Source: Isoptericola sp044389085 (GTDB taxonomy: Bacteria > Actinomycetota > Actinomycetes > Actinomycetales > Cellulomonadaceae). From it: a stretch of DNA of 64,000 nt. Below the pieces are notes generated by a model, which had not been told where the DNA came from, made no database searches, and saw only the letters and a program-made list of their open reading frames with translations. Both the position numbers and the translations under genes were made by a program. Shown here one piece after another: positions 41,066-49,825 of the stretch (position 1 is its first letter; every line of letters starts with the position of its first letter). The stretch is taken from assembly GCF_044389085.1 (NCBI RefSeq), contig NZ_JBIRXP010000002.1:310001-374000 (forward strand). The letters are read 5' to 3'.

Positions 41066-42055
41066 ATGGCAGGCAACACCCGACGTCCCGGCGCCGTCCG
41101 CAAGGCCGGCAGCAAGAAGGGCGCGCAGGTCGGCACCGGCGGGCACAGCCGCAAGGCGCTCGAGGGCAAGGGCCCGACGCCGAAGGCCGAGGACCGCACC
41201 TACCACCCCGCGCACAAGCGCAAGGTGGCCGCCGAGAAGCGGCAGACCGCGCAGTCGCAGAAGGGCGCGAGCAAGGGCGTCGTGCGCGGCACCCGCCGCC
41301 CCACCGGCGGCGCCGAGGTGGTCGCGGGCCGCAACGCCGTGCTCGAGGCGCTGCGCACCGACGTGCCCGTCACGGCGGTGCACCTCGCCGCGCGCCTCGA
41401 CCACGACGACCGCACGCGGGAGATCCTCGAGCTGGCCTCGACCCGCTCCGTGCAGCTGCTCGAGGTGAGCCGCACCGAGCTCGACCACCTCACCGAGGGG
41501 TCCGTGCACCAGGGCGTGGCCGCGCAGGTGCCGCCGTACGAGTACGCCGACATCGACGACCTGCTCGACGCCGCCGCCGCGGCCGGGCAGCCGCCCCTCA
41601 TCGTCGCCCTCGACGGCGTCACCGACCCGCGCAACCTGGGCGCCGTGCTGCGGTCCGCCGGCGCGTTCGGCGCGCACGGCGTCGTCGTCCCGTCGCGCCG
41701 GTCCGCCGGCGTGACGGCGTCGGCGTGGAAGGTGTCCGCCGGGGCCGCGGCCCGCGTCCCGGTGGCCAAGGTGACCAACCTGTCCCGCACGCTCACGGAC
41801 CTCAAGAAGTCCGGCGCCTTCGTCGTCGGGCTCGACGCCGGCGGGGACACGACCGTGCGGGACCTCGCGTTCGCGACCGACCCGCTGGTGCTCGTCGTGG
41901 GCTCGGAGGGGCACGGCCTGTCCCGCCTGGTCCGCGAGACCTGCGACGCGGTCGCGTCCATCCCCATCTCGTCGGACGTCGAGTCGCTGAACGCCGGCGT
42001 CGCCGCGGGGATCACGCTCTACGAGGTCGCCCAGGCCCGCAGCGCCGCCGAGTAG
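41066..42055 (+). CDS. rlmB: 23S rRNA (guanosine-2251-2'-O)-methyltransferase RlmB
   Basis: A 329-aa SPOUT methyltransferase. An N-terminal basic extension of about 85 residues (many Lys/Arg/Gly) precedes the substrate-binding domain, which starts at EVVAGRNAVLEAL. The knotted SAM site shows VALDGVTDPRNLGAVLRSA, VVGSEGHGLSRLV and IPISSDVESLNAGVAAGI. AGAAGAG upstream serves as SD. It follows cysS by 28 nt (conserved pair). A GAGGTAGT fold-back lies directly after its stop. Confidence 0.95.
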   Translation: MAGNTRRPGAVRKAGSKKGAQVGTGGHSRKALEGKGPTPKAEDRTYHPAHKRKVAAEKRQTAQSQKGASKGVVRGTRRPTGGAEVVAGRNAVLEALRTDVPVTAVHLAARLDHDDRTREILELASTRSVQLLEVSRTELDHLTEGSVHQGVAAQVPPYEYADIDDLLDAAAAAGQPPLIVALDGVTDPRNLGAVLRSAGAFGAHGVVVPSRRSAGVTASAWKVSAGAAARVPVAKVTNLSRTLTDLKKSGAFVVGLDAGGDTTVRDLAFATDPLVLVVGSEGHGLSRLVRETCDAVASIPISSDVESLNAGVAAGITLYEVAQARSAAE

Positions 42056-42066
42056 GTCCTGCGCCG

Positions 42067-42154
42067 CGAGGTAGTCCAACCTCCCGCGAGGTAGTGCGAA
42101 GCCCGCCGAGGTAGTGGTCCAGACCACTACCTCGGCGGGCTTCGCACTACCTCG
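42067..42154. repeat. GAGGTAGT 20-bp-phased repeat with 33-bp fold-back, rlmB 3' end
   Basis: GAGGTAGT at 42068, 42088 and 42108 keeps the 20-bp phase. The segment 42087-42119 is mirrored perfectly by 42122-42154 around a CA centre. The 26 central nt (42107-42132 region) are the same as in the nadB copy. It lies between convergent rlmB and DUF4032 genes and is a likely bidirectional terminator. Confidence 0.9.
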
Positions 42155-42189
42155 GCGAGATCCGCAACGCCGCGCAGGGCGGCCCGGGA

Positions 42190-43500
42190 TCAGGTGGACA
42201 GGTGGAAGTGGTCGTCCTCGGGGGCGGCGTCCGGCGCGGCGCCCATGTCGACGATGTCCACGTCGCCCTCGCGGTCGGGCTCGCCCGGCGGCAGGCCGAG
42301 GATCGCCTTCTCGTCCCTGCGGTGGCGCAGCACGTTCTCCACGTAGGACGCCGTGGCCTCCGGCATGGGGACGTCCCGCCCCGCCCGCTCGGAGATGAAC
42401 CAGCGGTGGTCGAGGATCTCGTGGAACAGCTGCGCCGGCTCGAGCTTGCGGCGCAGCTCCCGCGGGACGGCGCGGATGGTGGGCTGGAAGACGTTCTGCG
42501 ACCAGTCGTGCGCGACCATCTGCGGGTCGTCGTCCTGGCGGTCCGTGGCGGCCACGTAGGAGTCGAGGTCGTTGAGGAGGCGGCGGGCCTGGTTGTCCTG
42601 CACGTCGAGCCCGGTGAGGCGGAACAGGCGGCGGGAGTGGTGCCCGGCGTCGACCACCTGGGGCTGGATGCGCACCGTGGTGCCGTCGATGTCGGTCGTG
42701 ATCGACAGCTCGCCGACGTCGAAGCCCAGGTCGTTGAGCTGCTCGATACGCGCGGCGACGCGCCAGCGTTCGTCGGCCCCGAACGACTCGACGCCCGTCA
42801 GCGCCTCCCACAGCTCCGTGTACCGGGAGACGAGGGCGTCACCGATCGCGACGGCGTCGACCTCCTCGTCGAGCAGCTCGCCCGCCTCGAGGTCGAACAG
42901 CTCGCCGATGATGTTGGTGCGCGCCAGGTCGACGTCGTACTCCCGCTGCCCGCGGGAGAGCTCGCGGTGCAGGTCGCCGGTCTCGGCGTCCACGAGGTAG
43001 GCGGCGAACTGGTGGGCGTCACGCCGGAACAGCGTGTTCGACAGCGACACGTCGCCCCAGTAGAAGCCGACCAGGTGCACCCGCACCAGCAGCACGGCGA
43101 GCGCGTCGATGAGGCGTGCCGCGGTGTCGGGGCGCAGGGCCTGGCTGAACACGGCCCGGTACGGCAGGGAGAACGCGAGGTGCTCCGTGACGAGCGCGGC
43201 CTCGAGCGGCTCGCCGGCCTCGTCGCGCCGTCCCGTGACGACGCCCACCGGGCGGACGGCCGGGATCTCGAGCTTGCGCAGCTGGCGCAGCAGCTCGTAC
43301 TCGCGGAACGCGACCGACTCGCTGATCTCCTTGATCGCGAGCACGCGCCCGTCGAGCCGCACGAACCGCACGACGTGCCGCGAGATGCCTCGGGGCAGCG
43401 CGGCGAGCACGTCCGCGGGCCAGTCGGCCAGGGGGGTGCGCCACGGCAGGTCGAGCAGCGCGGAGTCCGGCGTCGCCGAGGTGATCTGCAGCTGTTCCAC
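42190..43500 (-). CDS. DUF4032 protein with kinase-like (LPS-kinase/Kdo) N-terminal half
   Basis: A 436-aa protein. The N-terminal part has protein-kinase-like features: GRVLAIKEISES (Lys), YELLRQLRKLEIPAVRPVGVV, VRVHLVGFYWGDVSLSNTLF as a catalytic-loop equivalent and YLVDAETGDL in the DFG position. The C-terminal part is DUF4032, with RLTGLDVQDNQARRLLNDLDSYVAA and WFISERAGRDV. Function unknown. GTG 43500 is preferred (GGAG 5 nt upstream); an in-frame ATG at 43557 would add 19 residues. It is downstream of the sugar-ABC ATPase gene but separated by a strong hairpin. Confidence 0.82.
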   Translation of the reverse strand: MEQLQITSATPDSALLDLPWRTPLADWPADVLAALPRGISRHVVRFVRLDGRVLAIKEISESVAFREYELLRQLRKLEIPAVRPVGVVTGRRDEAGEPLEAALVTEHLAFSLPYRAVFSQALRPDTAARLIDALAVLLVRVHLVGFYWGDVSLSNTLFRRDAHQFAAYLVDAETGDLHRELSRGQREYDVDLARTNIIGELFDLEAGELLDEEVDAVAIGDALVSRYTELWEALTGVESFGADERWRVAARIEQLNDLGFDVGELSITTDIDGTTVRIQPQVVDAGHHSRRLFRLTGLDVQDNQARRLLNDLDSYVAATDRQDDDPQMVAHDWSQNVFQPTIRAVPRELRRKLEPAQLFHEILDHRWFISERAGRDVPMPEATASYVENVLRHRRDEKAILGLPPGEPDREGDVDIVDMGAAPDAAPEDDHFHLST

Positions 43501-43595
43501 GTCGCTCCAGGTGTGTGAGCGGGATCTTGGCCCGGTACGCCCCGCGAGCGGGCCCATGTCCCACCCGCGGCGCTCCGGCTCGTCAGGGTACGCGA

Positions 43596-43633
43596 CGAGG
43601 GGCGGGCCCGGCAGCAGCCGGACCCGCCCCTCG
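43596..43633 (-). terminator. Terminator of the sugar-ABC ATPase gene
   Basis: 17-bp arms (43596-43612 / 43617-43633) with one G-U pair and an AGCA loop, 20 nt beyond the stop of the gene at 43653. Confidence 0.85.
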
Positions 43634-43652
43634 GCGGTGCACTGTCTCAGGC

Positions 43653-44777
43653 TCAGTTGAGGCGGTTGCCCGTCGCGGCCGAGAAGAGGTGCGACTGACC
43701 CGGCTTGATCGTCACGTAGATCTTGTCGCCCTTCATGGGGACGTTGCGCGGGTTGATGCGCACGATCACCTGGTTGTCGCCGGCGCCCGAGCGGACCTCG
43801 GCCTCCTCGGCGGCGGGGCCCACCAGGGTGCCGTAGACGAAGGCGTCCGAGCCGAGCTCCTCGACGAGGTTCACCGACACGGGCATCGAGTTCTCGGTGG
43901 CCTCGGGGACCACGTCGAGCGCCTCGGGGCGGAAGCCGATGGTGATCTTGCCGCCGTCGGCGTCCGTGATCTGCTCGACGACCGACCGCTCCAGCGGCAC
44001 CTTCGCGGCGCCGACGTGCGCGATGCCGTCGTCCACCTTGAAGGTGGCGATGTTCATCGCGGGCGAGCCGATGAAGCCGGCGACGAAGACGTTCGCCGGG
44101 GTGTCGTACATCTCGCGGGGCGTGCCGACCTGCTGCAGCAGGCCGTCCTTGAGCACCGCGATGCGGTCGCCCATGGTGAGGGCCTCGGTCTGGTCGTGCG
44201 TCACATAGACGGTCGTGACACCCAGGCGGCGCTGGAGCGACGCGATCTGCGTACGGGTCTGCACGCGGAGCTTGGCGTCGAGGTTCGACAGCGGCTCGTC
44301 CATGAGGAACACCTGCGGCTGACGCACGATGGCGCGGCCCATGGCGACACGCTGACGCTGACCACCGGAGAGCGCCTTCGGCTTGCGGTCGAGGTACTCG
44401 GTGAGGTCGAGGATCTTGGCGGCCTCCTCGACACGCTGGCGGATCTCGGCCTTGGGGGTGCCGGCGATCTTCAGCGCGAAGCCCATGTTGTCCGCCACCG
44501 ACATGTGCGGGTACAGCGCGTAGTTCTGGAACACCATCGCGATGTCGCGGTCCTTCGGCTGGACGTCCGTGACGTCGCGGTCGCCGATGAGGATGCTGCC
44601 GCCGTTGACGTCCTCCAGGCCGGCGAGCATGCGCAGCGAGGTGGACTTCCCGCAGCCCGAGGGGCCGACGAGGACGAGGAACTCGCCGTCCTCGACGTGC
44701 AGGTTGAGCTGGTCGACCGCAGGGCGCTCGGTGCCCGGGTAGATCCGCGTCGCGTGGTCGAAAGTGACCGTAGCCAT
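43653..44777 (-). CDS. msiK: Multi-sugar ABC transporter ATPase (MsiK/UgpC type)
   Basis: A 374-aa ABC ATPase that can energise several carbohydrate importers. Walker A GPSGCGKST, signature LSGGQRQRV, Walker B VFLMDEPLSNLD and switch VTHDQTEA are present; the C-terminal third is a TOBE/OB domain with GFRPEAL, typical of the MalK/MsiK/UgpC group. No permease or binding protein is adjacent, the usual genomic setting of the shared MsiK ATPase; the symbol is inferred from that. GGAGGGA lies 9 nt upstream of ATG 44777. Confidence 0.9.
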   Translation of the reverse strand: MATVTFDHATRIYPGTERPAVDQLNLHVEDGEFLVLVGPSGCGKSTSLRMLAGLEDVNGGSILIGDRDVTDVQPKDRDIAMVFQNYALYPHMSVADNMGFALKIAGTPKAEIRQRVEEAAKILDLTEYLDRKPKALSGGQRQRVAMGRAIVRQPQVFLMDEPLSNLDAKLRVQTRTQIASLQRRLGVTTVYVTHDQTEALTMGDRIAVLKDGLLQQVGTPREMYDTPANVFVAGFIGSPAMNIATFKVDDGIAHVGAAKVPLERSVVEQITDADGGKITIGFRPEALDVVPEATENSMPVSVNLVEELGSDAFVYGTLVGPAAEEAEVRSGAGDNQVIVRINPRNVPMKGDKIYVTIKPGQSHLFSAATGNRLN

Positions 44778-45003
44778 GGTTGCAATCCCTCCACCGGCAG
44801 GTACGTGCCGGACGATCCGTTGTGGGTGGGTGCCGTTGCTTTCACGCTGCCGTGTCGGCGGTGACACATTCTGTTGTCGTGCGCCCCGGGGGCTCGGCCG
44901 GACGGCCGCGGAGCCGGTGCGCCGGGATGATCGTACATGCCCCGGGCGTGAGTTCTGACACAGCCCAGGTCAGGGCCTCGCGAGGGCCCGGAAAGGGCTG
45001 TCC

Positions 45004-45879
45004 TCAGCCCTCGAGGGCGTCCGCCAGGCGGTCCAGGAGGGCGGCCAGCGCGTCCGCGTCGTCCACCCGTTCGGACGCGAGGGTCCGCCCGGGGCCCACC
45101 TTGACGCCCAGGTCGCCCGCCCGGAGCACCTCGAACGCGGTCTCGTCGGTCGTGTCGTCGCCGGCGTACAGCACCCGCGTGCGCAGGTGCTCGTCGCCCT
45201 CCTCCAGCTCCTCGCGCAGCCGGTCGAGGGCGACCCCCTTGGAGGTGGGCAGGACGGCGATCTCCACCACGTCCTTGCCGTGCATGGCGTGCAGGCCCAG
45301 CCGCGCGGCCACGGCGTCGGCGTCCGCGGCGGCCGCACGCGCGTCGTCCGGCCCGCACCGGCGGGTGTGCAGGACGGCGGCGCTCGGCTTGTCCTGCACC
45401 CAGGCGCCGCGCCGCCCGTCGATCGCGTCCTGGAGCCCCTCGCGCAGCCGCTCCAGGGCGTCGGCCTGCGCGTCGGTGAGGCGCAGCGGCACCGCGTCGA
45501 CACCGTGCGCGCCCACGCGGCCGGTCTCCGCGCCGTGGCTCCCCACCAGGTAGGTGCCGGCCGGGACGCCCGACCGGGCGGCCAGGTCCGTGAGGTTGCG
45601 TCCGGAGACGAGGGCGAGCCGCAGCTCGTCGCCCCCGGGCGGCACCGGCCGGGCGGCCAGGTCGGCGAGGCGCTCCACCGCCGCCCGCGCGGCCGGCGTC
45701 ATGCGCGACGCGGCCGGGTCGTCGACCAGCGGCGCGAGCGTGCCGTCGAAGTCGAGCGCGACGACCCGCGCCGTGCGCGACGGCGGCCCGTCCGCCGGGC
45801 GGGCGAACGCCATGACGGCCGCCACGGCGGGCGCGTCGTCGGCCGTGCCCGCCCGCCCCTCCTGCAGGTCCTCGTTCAC
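45004..45879 (-). CDS. otsB: Trehalose-6-phosphate phosphatase
   Basis: A 291-aa HAD phosphatase releasing trehalose. The nucleophile motif is ALDFDGTLAPLVDDP, followed by LVSGRN, GSHGAE, the cap-domain segment HAMHGKDVVEIAVLP with SKG, and acidic motif YAGDDTTDETAFE. The GTG overlaps the otsA stop as GTGA, so it is the second gene of an otsA-otsB unit. The first roughly 45 residues precede the HAD core and are not conserved. Confidence 0.94.
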   Translation of the reverse strand: MNEDLQEGRAGTADDAPAVAAVMAFARPADGPPSRTARVVALDFDGTLAPLVDDPAASRMTPAARAAVERLADLAARPVPPGGDELRLALVSGRNLTDLAARSGVPAGTYLVGSHGAETGRVGAHGVDAVPLRLTDAQADALERLREGLQDAIDGRRGAWVQDKPSAAVLHTRRCGPDDARAAAADADAVAARLGLHAMHGKDVVEIAVLPTSKGVALDRLREELEEGDEHLRTRVLYAGDDTTDETAFEVLRAGDLGVKVGPGRTLASERVDDADALAALLDRLADALEG

Positions 45880-47357
45880 ACGTGGCTCGACCGGGGAGGC
45901 ATGGCCGTGAGCACGCCGAGGAACGTCTCGGACCACTTCGCGACGTCGTCCGCCATGACCTTGCGGCGCAGCCGGCGCATCCGGCGGCGCTGCTCGCGCG
46001 GGGGCATGTGCGCCGCCGCGACGATGGTGTCCTTCATCCCGTCGATGTCGTGCGGGTTGACCAGCAGCGGCCCGGGCGCGAGCTCGTCCGCAGCACCCGT
46101 GAACTCGCTCAGGACCAGCACCCCCTGCTCGTCCGAGCGCGCCGCGATGTACTCCTTCGCCACGAGGTTCATGCCGTCGCGCAGCGACGTCACGAGCATC
46201 ACGTCGGCCGCCAGGTAGAGCGCGGCCATCTCGTCCGGCGGGTAGGAGTGGTGCAGGTAGTGGATCGCGGAGTGGCCGAGCTCGCCGAACTCGCCGTTGA
46301 TGCGGCCCACGAGGACCTCGACGTGCTCGCGCAGGTCCTGGTACGCCCCCACGTTCTCGCGGCTGGGGCTGGCGACCTGCACCAGCGTCGCGCCCTCGAC
46401 GTCGAGCCGGCCGTCCTGCAGCAGCTCGCCGTACGCCTTGATGCGGTGCCGGATGCCCTTGGTGTAGTCGAGGCGGTCGACGCCCAGCATCATGACCTTC
46501 GGGTCGCCGAGGTCGGCGCGGATCTCCTTCGCGCGGGCCTGCACCTCCGGCTCGCGGGCCAGCGCGTCGAAGTGGTGGGAGTCGATCGAGATGGGGAAGG
46601 CCGCGGCCCGCACGTGCCGCGCGGGGCGGCCGTCCTCCTCCGCGACCGTGATGATCGGCCCGCGGGTGGTGTGCTTCGTGAGGCGGCGCACGGAGCGCAC
46701 GAAGTTCGACGCGTCGCCGCCGCGCTGGAAGCCGATGAGGTCGGCGCCGAGCAGGCCCTCGACGATCTGGGTGCGCCACGGCAGCTGCTGGAACAGCTCC
46801 ACCGCGGGGAACGGGATGTGGTCGAAGAACCCGATCCGCAGGTCCGGACGCAGGTCGCGGAGCATCTTCGGCACCAGCTGGAGCTGGTAGTCGTGCACCC
46901 ACACGACCGCGTTCTCGGCCGCCTGCTCGGCCGCGGCCTCGGCGAACCGGCGGTTCACGCGGCGGTAGGCGTCCCACCACTGGCGGTGGTACGTCGGCGG
47001 GGAGATGACGTCGTGGTACAGCGGCCAGAGGGTGTCGTTGGAGAACCCCTCGTAGTACCGCTCGATGTCGCCCTGGCTGAGGGAGACCGGCACCAGGAGC
47101 ATGCCGTCGGCCTCGAAGGGCGCGTGCTCGAGGTCGGGGGCGCCGGACCAGCCGACCCAGGCGCCCTCCGCCTCGCGCATCACCGGCTCGAGGGCGGTGA
47201 CCAGGCCGCCGGGGGAGCGCTGCCAGTCCACCCCGCCGTCGGCGTCGACCGTGAAGTCGACAGGGAGTCGGTTGGCGACGACGACGAGGTCGTACCCGTC
47301 GCCCTTCCGACGCTGGCTGCTTGACGAACCTTTGCCTGTCAAGGGACCTCTCTCCAC
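45876..47357 (-). CDS. otsA: Trehalose-6-phosphate synthase
   Basis: A 493-aa GT20 enzyme making trehalose 6-phosphate from UDP-glucose and glucose 6-phosphate. Conserved regions are VVVANRLPVDF, PGGLVTALEPV, VWVHDYQLQLVPKMLR, IPFPAVELFQQLPWR, LGVDRLDYTKGI and LRDGMNLVAKEY. The frame stays open far upstream, through the region opposite the kinase-gene repeat, but GTG 47357 gives the family length; no ATG is available and the SD is weak. It is divergent from the Ser/Thr kinase gene. Confidence 0.92.
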   Translation of the reverse strand: MERGPLTGKGSSSSQRRKGDGYDLVVVANRLPVDFTVDADGGVDWQRSPGGLVTALEPVMREAEGAWVGWSGAPDLEHAPFEADGMLLVPVSLSQGDIERYYEGFSNDTLWPLYHDVISPPTYHRQWWDAYRRVNRRFAEAAAEQAAENAVVWVHDYQLQLVPKMLRDLRPDLRIGFFDHIPFPAVELFQQLPWRTQIVEGLLGADLIGFQRGGDASNFVRSVRRLTKHTTRGPIITVAEEDGRPARHVRAAAFPISIDSHHFDALAREPEVQARAKEIRADLGDPKVMMLGVDRLDYTKGIRHRIKAYGELLQDGRLDVEGATLVQVASPSRENVGAYQDLREHVEVLVGRINGEFGELGHSAIHYLHHSYPPDEMAALYLAADVMLVTSLRDGMNLVAKEYIAARSDEQGVLVLSEFTGAADELAPGPLLVNPHDIDGMKDTIVAAAHMPPREQRRRMRRLRRKVMADDVAKWSETFLGVLTAMPPRSSHV

Positions 47358-47618
47358 GAGTTCTGGCAGGAATCCATCAAGGACTCCATGGGACAACGTC
47401 CTCCCCGGACAGGGTACCGAGGGGGCACCGGCCTCGCCCCGGCGCGGACCGACGTCACACTCCCCGCCCGCGCCGCCGGAGGGGACCGGGCGGCTCGGCG
47501 AGCCACGCCGTGACCGACGCCGTGACCCGTGCCGGCCCGCGACGTGACCCGGCCCCGATGCCGCCGTGACCTGGCGCGGACCCGCGCGGCACGGCGCGCC
47601 CCGGGGGGTGGGGGCGGC

Positions 47619-47631
47619 TACGGTGTGCCCC
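47619..47631 (+). promoter_or_regulatory. Putative -10 for leaderless Ser/Thr kinase gene
   Basis: TACGGT at 47619-47624 ends 7 nt before ATG 47632. Confidence 0.45.
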
Positions 47632-49701
47632 ATGGGCGAGGTCGACGCGATGCAGGTCCCGGGGCGGAACCCGGTGCCGGGGCCCCCGTCGGCCGCGCAC
47701 GACGGCGGTGCCCCTGGTGCCCCTGGTGCCCCTGGTGCCCCTGGTGCCCCTGGTGCCCCTGGTGCCCCTGGTGCCCCTGGTGCCCCTGGTGCCCCTGGTG
47801 CCCCCGCGGTCTCCGGGCCGTACGGCGACGGCGCGCCGGACCGTGCGCCGCGCCTTCCCCGCACCCGCGACGGCGGGCTCGCCGAGGGAGCCGAGGTCGG
47901 CGGGTACACCGTGGTGCGACCGCTCGGCAGCGGCGCGATGGGCGCCGTCTACGAGGCGGTCGACGGCGGTGGCGCCCGGGTGGCGCTCAAGGTGCTGCAC
48001 GCGCACGTCGACGCCGACCCCGCCGGGCGCGAGCGGCTGCGGCGCGAGGCCGCGGCGCTGCAACGGCTGCGGCACCCCGCCGTCGCGCAGGTGCTCGACG
48101 CCGAGCTGGAGGGCCCGTACGCGTTCGTCGTGACGGAGCTGGTGGACGGCGTCACGCTCGAGGAGGAGGTGGACGAGCGCGGCCCGCTCGACGCCGCCGA
48201 CGTCTTCTCGCTCGCCGACCAGCTCGCCGCCGCGCTCGAGGCGGTGCACGACGCGGGCGTCGTGCACCGCGACCTCAAGCCCTCGAACGTGATGATCACC
48301 GCCGAGGGGCCGGTGCTCATCGACTTCGGTATCGCGCAGGGCCCGGGCGACACCCGCACCACGTCCGCGGGGTTCGTCATGGGGACCCCCGGCTACATCG
48401 CGCCCGAGCTGCTCGACGGCGGCGCTCCCGTCGCCGAGACCGACTGGTGGAGCTGGGCGGCGCTGCTGTCGTTCGCCGCCACCGGCCGGTCGCCGTTCGG
48501 CGTCCGGCCCACCGAGCTGGTGCTGCGGCGCTCGCGGGAGGGGCGGCCCGACCTGCACGGCCTGCCGGCCCGCACGGCGCGGGCGCTCGCCGGCGCGCTC
48601 CAGGCCGATCCGGCGCGTCGCTGGGGGCCCACCGAGGTGGCCCGCGCCCTGCGCCGGGACCTCGACGACGCCCTGGGCGGCGCCCCCGACCCCTGGGCCG
48701 GGCCCGACGCGACGCAGCGGATCGTGCAGCCCGACGAGACGCAGCGGGTGGGCCTGCCCACGCAGGCCGTCGCGGCCGCCGCGGCCCCGGCGTCCTACCC
48801 CCCGACGGGCGCCGTCCCCGTCGCCCCCGGCAGCGGGCCGGGCATGCCGCAGGGCGGCCCGCCGCCCCCGCCGCCCGTCGCACCGGACCGTCCCACCGTG
48901 GCGACGCCGGTCGACGCCGACGACCCCACGCAGACGATGACCGCGCTGGAGCGCGACCGGCTGCAGGCGCAGGACGGCGCCACGCGCGCGATCCCGGTCG
49001 GCGACGTCCGCTACAAGGGCTACGACCAGCTGGTCGAGGAGCTGCCGCCCGAGCCCCCGGGCCCGTACGAGCGCCCTGTGCACCGCCGGCGCACCGGGAC
49101 CGCCGTCGCCGTCGCGCTGCCGCTGGTCGCCCTCGCCGCCACGCGCCCGCTCATCGGGTTCGGCGCGCTCGTCGTGCTCGTCCTCGTGTGCCGGGCGGTC
49201 GCGACGTCGGGCGACCGGCTGCACACGCGCCGCGAGCACAAGGGCGTGCGCCGCTCCGACGGGCTGGTCGGCACGCTGCTGTTCCCCTGGCACGCGCTGC
49301 TGGGCATCCTCGGGTCGATCCCCGCGGTGCTGGTCGGCGCGTGCGCGGGGCTGCTGACGCTGCTGGCCGGCTGGTGGCTGTTCGGGGCCGGCCACCTCAT
49401 CCTCCTGCCGCGCGGGGACCTCGAGGCGCGCTCCCAGGGCGGGATGAACGAGGACATCGTGTTCAACGGCGTCCTCGCCGGCGTGATGGTCGTCGCGCTG
49501 CTCGCCACGTGGTTCGGGCCGGCGGGCGGCACCGCCCGCGAGGGCGGGCGCATCATCCTGGGCAAGATCGCGCCGGGCCGCGTCGGGGCCGCCGTCGTGG
49601 TCGGCCTCTGCCTGGTGCTGACCGTGATCCTCGTCGCACCTGTGCTCTCCGACCCGACGATCGAGTGGTGGCCCCTCAGCGGTCCGCCCGAGATCCCCTG
49701 A
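47632..49701 (+). CDS. Ser/Thr protein kinase with GAP-repeat N-terminus and polytopic C-terminus
   Basis: A 689-aa protein. Residues about 26-58 are 11 Gly-Ala-Pro triplets encoded by a 9-bp tandem repeat. The kinase domain, about residues 88-350, has the Gly-loop GSGAMGAVYEAV, the Lys in VALKVLHAHV, HRDLKPSNVM, DFGIAQ and GYIAPELL. A Pro-rich, Thr-containing linker (TQTMTALE, TQRVGLP) resembles phospho-acceptor or FHA-target sequence. Residues about 488-686 contain roughly five hydrophobic spans. There is no PASTA or other sensor domain, so it is unlike PknB. Its substrate is unknown; divergence from otsA may be coincidental. Confidence 0.87.
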   Translation: MGEVDAMQVPGRNPVPGPPSAAHDGGAPGAPGAPGAPGAPGAPGAPGAPGAPGAPGAPAVSGPYGDGAPDRAPRLPRTRDGGLAEGAEVGGYTVVRPLGSGAMGAVYEAVDGGGARVALKVLHAHVDADPAGRERLRREAAALQRLRHPAVAQVLDAELEGPYAFVVTELVDGVTLEEEVDERGPLDAADVFSLADQLAAALEAVHDAGVVHRDLKPSNVMITAEGPVLIDFGIAQGPGDTRTTSAGFVMGTPGYIAPELLDGGAPVAETDWWSWAALLSFAATGRSPFGVRPTELVLRRSREGRPDLHGLPARTARALAGALQADPARRWGPTEVARALRRDLDDALGGAPDPWAGPDATQRIVQPDETQRVGLPTQAVAAAAAPASYPPTGAVPVAPGSGPGMPQGGPPPPPPVAPDRPTVATPVDADDPTQTMTALERDRLQAQDGATRAIPVGDVRYKGYDQLVEELPPEPPGPYERPVHRRRTGTAVAVALPLVALAATRPLIGFGALVVLVLVCRAVATSGDRLHTRREHKGVRRSDGLVGTLLFPWHALLGILGSIPAVLVGACAGLLTLLAGWWLFGAGHLILLPRGDLEARSQGGMNEDIVFNGVLAGVMVVALLATWFGPAGGTAREGGRIILGKIAPGRVGAAVVVGLCLVLTVILVAPVLSDPTIEWWPLSGPPEIP
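47707..47805 (+). repeat. 9-bp coding VNTR (11 units)
   Basis: Ten perfect GGTGCCCCT units (47707-47796) and an eleventh ending CCC encode (Gly-Ala-Pro)11 in the kinase N-terminus. The perfect identity of the units, against the usual C/G third-position bias, indicates recent slippage amplification. Gains or losses stay in frame. Confidence 0.95.
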
Positions 49702-49765
49702 CTCCTCGGCGCTGACGTCGGCCGGCCCGGCAGGACGCTCCCGGGGAACGTCCAGGTGCCGCGGG

Positions 49766-49771
49766 TAGGCT
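49766..49771 (+). promoter_or_regulatory. -10 element of the DsbA-like gene
   Basis: TAGGCT, about 55 nt before ATG 49826. Unlike most neighbours, this gene has a leader and an SD (GAGGA). Confidence 0.45.
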
Positions 49772-49825
49772 TCGCCCCGTCCGGCGCTGCCGCGCCGTCC
49801 GACCCCCGAGATCCTCGAGGACACG

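Noticed and set aside
47358..47909. Upstream extension of otsA through the region opposite the GAP repeat
   Set aside because: The frame happens to be open because of base composition; GTG 47357 gives the family length and the upstream sequence is antisense to the kinase gene.
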